Below, piece after piece: positions 59,233 to 64,000 of a DNA stretch of 64,000 bases. The notes under the pieces are model-generated. The model saw only the letters and a program-made list of their open reading frames with translations, had not been told where the DNA came from and did not search any database. The position numbers and the translations under genes are program-made. The stretch's first letter is position 1; every line of letters starts with the position of its first letter. This stretch comes from Breviolum minutum Mf 1.05b.01 (Eukaryota > Sar > Dinophyceae > Suessiales > Symbiodiniaceae): the NCBI GenBank assembly GCA_000507305.1, contig DF239139.1, positions 63,413-127,412 of the forward strand, written 5' to 3'.

Positions 59233-62200
59233 TCATCTGATGGATGTGAATGCCTTTGCCATTGCAAACAGCAATGCCTCTGCGAAGTGGTCTCTCAACT
59301 GAGCAACGTCCTGAGCCTCAGGAAAATGCTGCTTCAAAGATTCGCGAAGACGAATGGCTTGGCCTTGGGGGGAGCAACAGATTGATCCTGTCAGGTGTCC
59401 GTTGATGCAGTCCAAATAAGTGCCGAACACTGGACAACTCAAAAATGAAAAAACATCGATCTATAAATGACCAAACACAAAAAAAAACGCGGTCTCTCTT
59501 GACTCTAGACTCACTGTGCTGCACTTTGGTGTTGATTGCCATGGCACTGATTTCTCGCGTCGAGTTGACGATCCGAACAAAGACACGTGGCACCTTTGGG
59601 GACACGTCCCCAGTGCCCAAGAAGCGATGAATCCGCCTGGAGGACATCAAACTGCCCATAGGTATAGGAGATGAAATAATCCTATGAACTGAACATATCC
59701 TTAATTAATTTATGTTTCTGCATCCATAGTAACCATAGTAGTCTAAACGGAAACCTGAATTTAAGGCTTAGTGAAGTATGTTAAGGTCATTTTAGAAGAG
59801 ATTCCTCCTACCAAGCCCCATCTTTTTAGGGATTCTTCGTAGATGCTTTGGGCAGTATAATTCTATAATGTAAAAAAAAACTGAATGCACTGAATCTCTG
59901 TCAACTGCAGGTGTCAAGTTCTGTGAATGCATATCAACGGCTACTGGTATGTCAACTTTATGTTATTTACGTTTTGTGAGTTTACTTTTGTTTGCTAAGT
60001 TTTGATTGGCAGCATAAGGAATGGCTGAAGAACTGTGAATCGGGCGCCAACCTCGTCATGTCCTGCACGGTCATCGGGGCTTCCAGATTGTGATGCCAGA
60101 ATGATCCACCCCAACGTGTGCCACCAAAGACCACATGCTGATCCACCATGTTGTAAGTTGAATAGGTGAGAAAATCCTGGCACGGCAAAAACATAGAAGT
60201 GGGATTTCTACTGCAGCTTTTGGAGGGCATAGATGAGCAAACTGGCACACATTGAATGTCCCGACACAGAAATAGACTTTAGCGCGGAATCTCCAAGTAC
60301 GCTTGGAGTCGTGCACTACAGCAATAAAGTCGAAAATCAAGTCAAGGATATAGTGTTGCCATCATGTGTGATCTCAAAAGAACAAGCAGCAAAAGATCGC
60401 AATATATAATTTTTCATTCGATTCAAATTTGTACGGATTTGACGGCACATCGAACCGCACATGGTAGGAGCGGGTATTGCAGCCGGCCTCGAACCTTGTT
60501 TCCATGCAGTGCAAAATACCCTCAAGAGAACTGCGCGTCCAGTCAAAGGGATATGAGTTCCTGGAGGAAATCCAACTTTGATGGAGGTTCCGCTGGAGAT
60601 ACAGCTTAGTGATGTTTTTTTTTGAAAAAAACCGGGAGTTGGAAGCCATTGAAATTTCACAAGATCCCTACGTAGTATACTTGTATGTGGCTTGCGGTGA
60701 TATAATCTACGTAATTATGCTGGATGTTATTATAACTATAACTTTAACTGTTTGGGGGTGAAAGTGACCTGGTTGCGATTTCTGCTTGAGAGATGATGCC
60801 CTTCTGCTGGCTCACGACACTCTCACGACCAAGGTACTTCCGCACATTCAGAAGCTGCATCGCATAGGATGGGGCACAGTAGCATCCAAGACTGATGAAT
60901 TCACATCTTTCCTCGACTACAGATTCACCAGGAATGGATGTGGATCTGATTCTAAGTGACTTTTCAGTTGCATTTTTTTTTCAATCACAAAATACACGTC
61001 AGCATGAAAAACAAAAATATCTAAGAGACTGGCAGTACTTGAATCAGCATTCAAAAATGGAAAAACAACTCCTGCTCCAGAACTTCTGCAGAATCTCTTT
61101 AAAAAGCCACTCTAGTGGTCTTGACTCACATCCTACTACTCTTCGCTTTTCCCTACCAAGTTTGGACGTAATTACATCTGGATTTCCTTTTGAGTCATGC
61201 CGATATAGATATTATATCCTCACCAACATCAATAACACCTATAGTTTCTCCTACAAATATGTTCTCCTCTCTGTGTCATCCTTCTCCCATTTATATATAC
61301 ATATATATCTTCTGTTGAATCTCGTTTTTTTCGTTTCACCGAAGACCTCGCCATGGATGAAGCCAAGGGCACAATGAAGTCCATGACATGAGGACCACAA
61401 AGATTCAACGATGCGCGACGCTCCTCTGAAGTCATCTCGGGTACAAAGCTGTAGCCCGTCTGCAGCCGTGGATCCTCGGTGTATTTTGCTACATACATGC
61501 GGTGTTTAATAACGCCCTTTTTTTGGGGGTTGTATGTTGTTGTGGGGATAATGCAAGGTGAAGCACCAATGGATTGCTCATCAAATCATTCATTGCAAAT
61601 GAAGTCCCATTGCCAAGCCCAGTATCAAACTACAAAACATGGCAGCAAAGAATAAAACGTGGAAATTGTCTAGAAATTCCAACTGGGCAAGGCTTCTCAA
61701 ATCTAAAGCAACCTCACTTTCACCCCAATTATGTCGTATCCGCGTGTATTGTGTGATATCTATAGCGGGCAAGGATCTTCCAAATGAGCATCCCATGGCT
61801 GATTTGTTACAGTCTGACTTCCTCCTGTCGCCACTTGCGCTGCCTTGGGGTCCACCACTGATGCCACCAATCCTTCGGCGACGGCCACTACCTGCAATGG
61901 ATTTGCCCATTTGCCAGATCTTCCAGAAGCAGTACTCCAAATTAGATGTATGATGTATATAAATCTTAAACTAAGATGGTCAACTTATGGGTCAAAATCT
62001 TATTTCATGTTTCAGGTACAACTATTGAGAGTCCAATAATTGTGAAGAACAAGGAACAAAAATAACCAAATAACATCAAATAACCAGGTAGGACAAGAAA
62101 AACAGAACATTGAGTCAAACCCTTCTGCGTTTTATCCGTTTCTGCCAGTTTCCCCCTTTAAAAATCAAAGGTACTGCTGCTCCGGTCACTGAAACATCAG

Positions 62201-62270
62201 CCACTGCAGTTGCCTTTAACTCCGGAGTTCCGATCTGATTGTTAAGTCCCTCCATCAACACTGAAATCAC
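59233..62270 (-). CDS. DUF1796-type putative papain-like cysteine peptidase
   Basis: Core exons join in frame. The exon ending at 60841 gives CEFISLGCYCAPSYAMQLLN with a GA donor; 60560-60488 gives NSYPFDWTRSSLEGILHC (GC donor); 60176-60052 gives DFLTYSTYNMVDQHVVFGG, RWGGSFWHHNLEAP; 59636 to about 59512 gives RRIHRFLGTGDV, PRVFVRIVNSTREI; the last exon, about 59440-59233, ends FAEALLFAMAKAFTSIR and a stop. The SLGxxC, YPFDW and HHN signatures in order are those of PF08795 (DUF1796), predicted papain-like with Cys and His catalytic residues. Possible 5' exons: about 61500-61340 (EDPRLQTGYSFVPEMTSEER), about 61925-61750 (VAVAEGLVASVVDPKAAQVA; GC donor) and about 62255-62160 (MEGLNNQIGTPELKATAVAD). 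Their membership is unproven and the start codon was not found. Confidence 0.62.
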
Positions 62271-62618
62271 AATTGTACGATTTAGGCTTTGAGCCGAAAG
62301 GGTCAGAAAGTACCAAGATGTACCAAGCTTCTTAAGCTCATGCAAGATTTAACCGGTAGACCGTTTCACTAGCTTGTCTGTGATCAGAATGGTACACGGT
62401 TGCCCATCTATCCAAAAAACCTGGCAATGTGCTTCGAAGATTCTAAACCAAGAACATTGAATACTGCTATCTCAGGTGTAAAGTCTTTTGCAAAAAACAA
62501 TGGCAAACAAATGGCCTTCTCATCAAGGAACCACCTCAAGATCCAGGAACATGTTGGGCTTCCCTTGGAAATCTGCTTCCCTTGACCGCGTTTCGTTTCA
62601 TGTCTCTGAGATCTACAC

Positions 62619-63210
62619 TTAACAGCTTGATTCCAAAGATCTCGGGAGGTCCGATATCGCCTGGAGATTGCAATATCAATACCGCATTGAAGACTTGCTG
62701 TTTTGAACGGTTTTTGTTCCTCTGATCAATTGCGCCAAATGGTCCTTATCCAGAATCAGGGTTGACTGATTTCAAGTTACACCAAACCCACCTTAAGCGT
62801 GACCCTGTGAAGTTCAAGGCATCTTCGCGGTCTGCATACCTTTTGCGGGACAACCATTGGCTTTCCAAGTCACATCCCTCCAGATAAAACAAAAAGGTTT
62901 GATGCATTACTTGTGAATGATGTGCCTCAAGATACTCAATGGAGCTTAGACAAGCCAAGGAATCATGATGAAAAAATCAAAAACACCATTCATAAATCAA
63001 TGAATCTACAGTCGACATGACATTTATGAATATATGAATGGACTATCTGACCTGAAAAATCAGTGCTACAAACAGTTGGACACCGTTGACTTGCAACAAC
63101 TTCATACAACTTCAAGAACCCAACTGAACATCAGCAATGACGCCGAAGCGAAAAAGGGCTTCCTGCTCGAAGATTGCCAGGAGGCATTGAGCGTGGCAAC
63201 GCTTTTCTTG
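62619..63210 (-). CDS. Metallophosphoesterase N-terminal exons (ADP-ribose/CDP-alcohol diphosphatase type)
   Basis: Three exons join perfectly in frame. The exon ending 63125 reads AIFEQEALFRFGVIADV and ends in CA before a GTTGGG donor. 62839-62792 adds QYADREDALNFTGSRL (donor GTGGGT). 62660-62619 adds RRYRTSRDLWNQAVK (donor GTGTAG). The joined motif FGVIADVQYAD..DALNF followed by R.YR.S.dLW..AV is the N-terminal metal-binding part of the ADPRM-like family. The next expected motif (QLGD..DG.N) is at 51864-51816. The phases at 62619 and 51864 do not match directly, so at least one small intermediate exon is missing. The start codon upstream of 63210 is not determined; an open minus frame reaches 63638. 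Confidence 0.68.
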
Positions 63211-63795
63211 AAGTGAGTTGATTGGTAAAGCGGTTGAAAAGTGCCACAAGTAGTTGTATAATAAGCTATAGATCTATCTGATTTTATCTTAATCCTTCGA
63301 TACCAAAAAGCATCCACCACAAAAAACAACAAAAACTGCAATGGCATCAGCAAACCCATGGACTGAAATGACATCAGCTGCTGTTTCCCGGTTGCTGCCT
63401 CCGCCCTTCGACGGATCAATTTGGATGGCCGACGGTGCTCTCCACGGCAAATGGCCCTGACAGGTGGACTCTGATGATTGGCGAATTTCACCCAACGAAT
63501 TCCCAAAACACAACGACCACCACGACATGATGCTGCAACCGATGGGATTGGAATGGGAAGGAATGATGCTCCAAATAGCTCCGAGTAAGTAGATACGTCA
63601 ACCTTTTGATCCTCAGCTCCCCTGATATCCTCCGACATCAGTGGTCAAACAAGATATGAAAGTATGGCATAGTAGCCTATACTGCCATTTTCTGGTCCAA
63701 TCAATATAAACAGAAACATCCAATCAAAGTCTACCCTTTAGCTAGAGTTCATTCTGACATGGACGATATATTTATGTCCGGGCAACATCATTTGC

Positions 63796-63899
63796 CTTGC
63801 CTGCCGGATACCCACACCATCCTGTGCACTCGTCGTACCTGGCCAGCAAACCGGCCACCAGCAAGTCACTAGACTTGCGCAGCACTTTCGATCTGTAAC
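63796..63899 (-). CDS. Single exon of an unidentified gene
   Basis: AG acceptor before GTTACAG at 63899 and a GC donor (GGCAAG then GCAAAT) at 63796 bound a 104-bp block. It reads YRSKVLRKSSDLLVAGLLAR and YDECTGWCGYPAGK. Codons are well mixed and one frame is consistent with both splice edges. The rest of the gene lies beyond the right edge or in unassigned sequence. Family not recognised. Confidence 0.4.
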
Positions 63900-64000
63900 C
63901 TGCGCCACGGACAGTTGCACTGAACAAATCTGCAGATCAAGAATGTCATTTCTTGCATGCAGGATGCCATACGGGAATCCTGAAATGATTCTCATGCAAT

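Overview
The window looks like nuclear DNA of a dinoflagellate, most likely a Symbiodiniaceae/Suessiales-type species. Coding sequence is scattered in short exons. Splice donors that can be placed by joining reading frames are GT, GC and probably GA. Nearly every recognisable gene lies on the minus strand. An intronless gene at 41.7-44.0 kb carries an exact 16-nt match to the 3' end of the dinoflagellate spliced leader directly upstream of its start. No bacterial operons, rRNA, tRNA or CRISPR were seen. Exon edges below come from frame continuity and motifs read by eye; those given to the base are best guesses.

Layout, left to right; transcription runs right to left unless stated. 1-5.25 kb and 8.7-15.4 kb: two tandem head-to-tail copies of a secreted/membrane protein. 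It has a signal peptide, repeated Cys/Trp-rich modules, an Arg-triplet/Pro linker and (seen in copy B) a membrane segment. Copy B has a 684-bp GC-AG intron, containing a hairpin MITE-like element, that copy A lacks. Extra exons at 6.2-8.2 kb may be its 3' end or another gene. 15.4-21.5 kb: ankyrin-type gene starting Met-Gly-Cys. 21.7-24.2 kb: exons of an unrecognised gene. 24.8-35.4 kb: large gene joining cytochrome b5 (HPGG, VGHS), hydrophobic segments and an NADH-cytochrome b5 reductase module. 36.3-39.2 kb: exons of a secreted protein. 40.8-41.1 kb: small ORF or exon. 41.7-44.0 kb: intronless 770-residue membrane protein, an apparent retrogene. 45.35-46.39 kb: glutathione S-transferase. 47.2-51.9 kb and 62.6-63.2 kb: complementary parts of an ADP-ribose/CDP-alcohol diphosphatase-type metallophosphoesterase. 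Between them lie unrecognised exons (53-58 kb) and a DUF1796 papain-like gene (59.2-61 kb or more). 63.8-63.9 kb: an exon of one more gene.

The main structural story is a segmental duplication. The stretch 31.3-32.95 kb, internal to the cytochrome b5 fusion gene, is repeated in collinear blocks across 41.5-47.0 kb. That second copy is interrupted by the SL-tagged retrogene and by the GST gene. A mosaic of duplication, cDNA retroposition and small hairpin elements accounts for much of the structure here.
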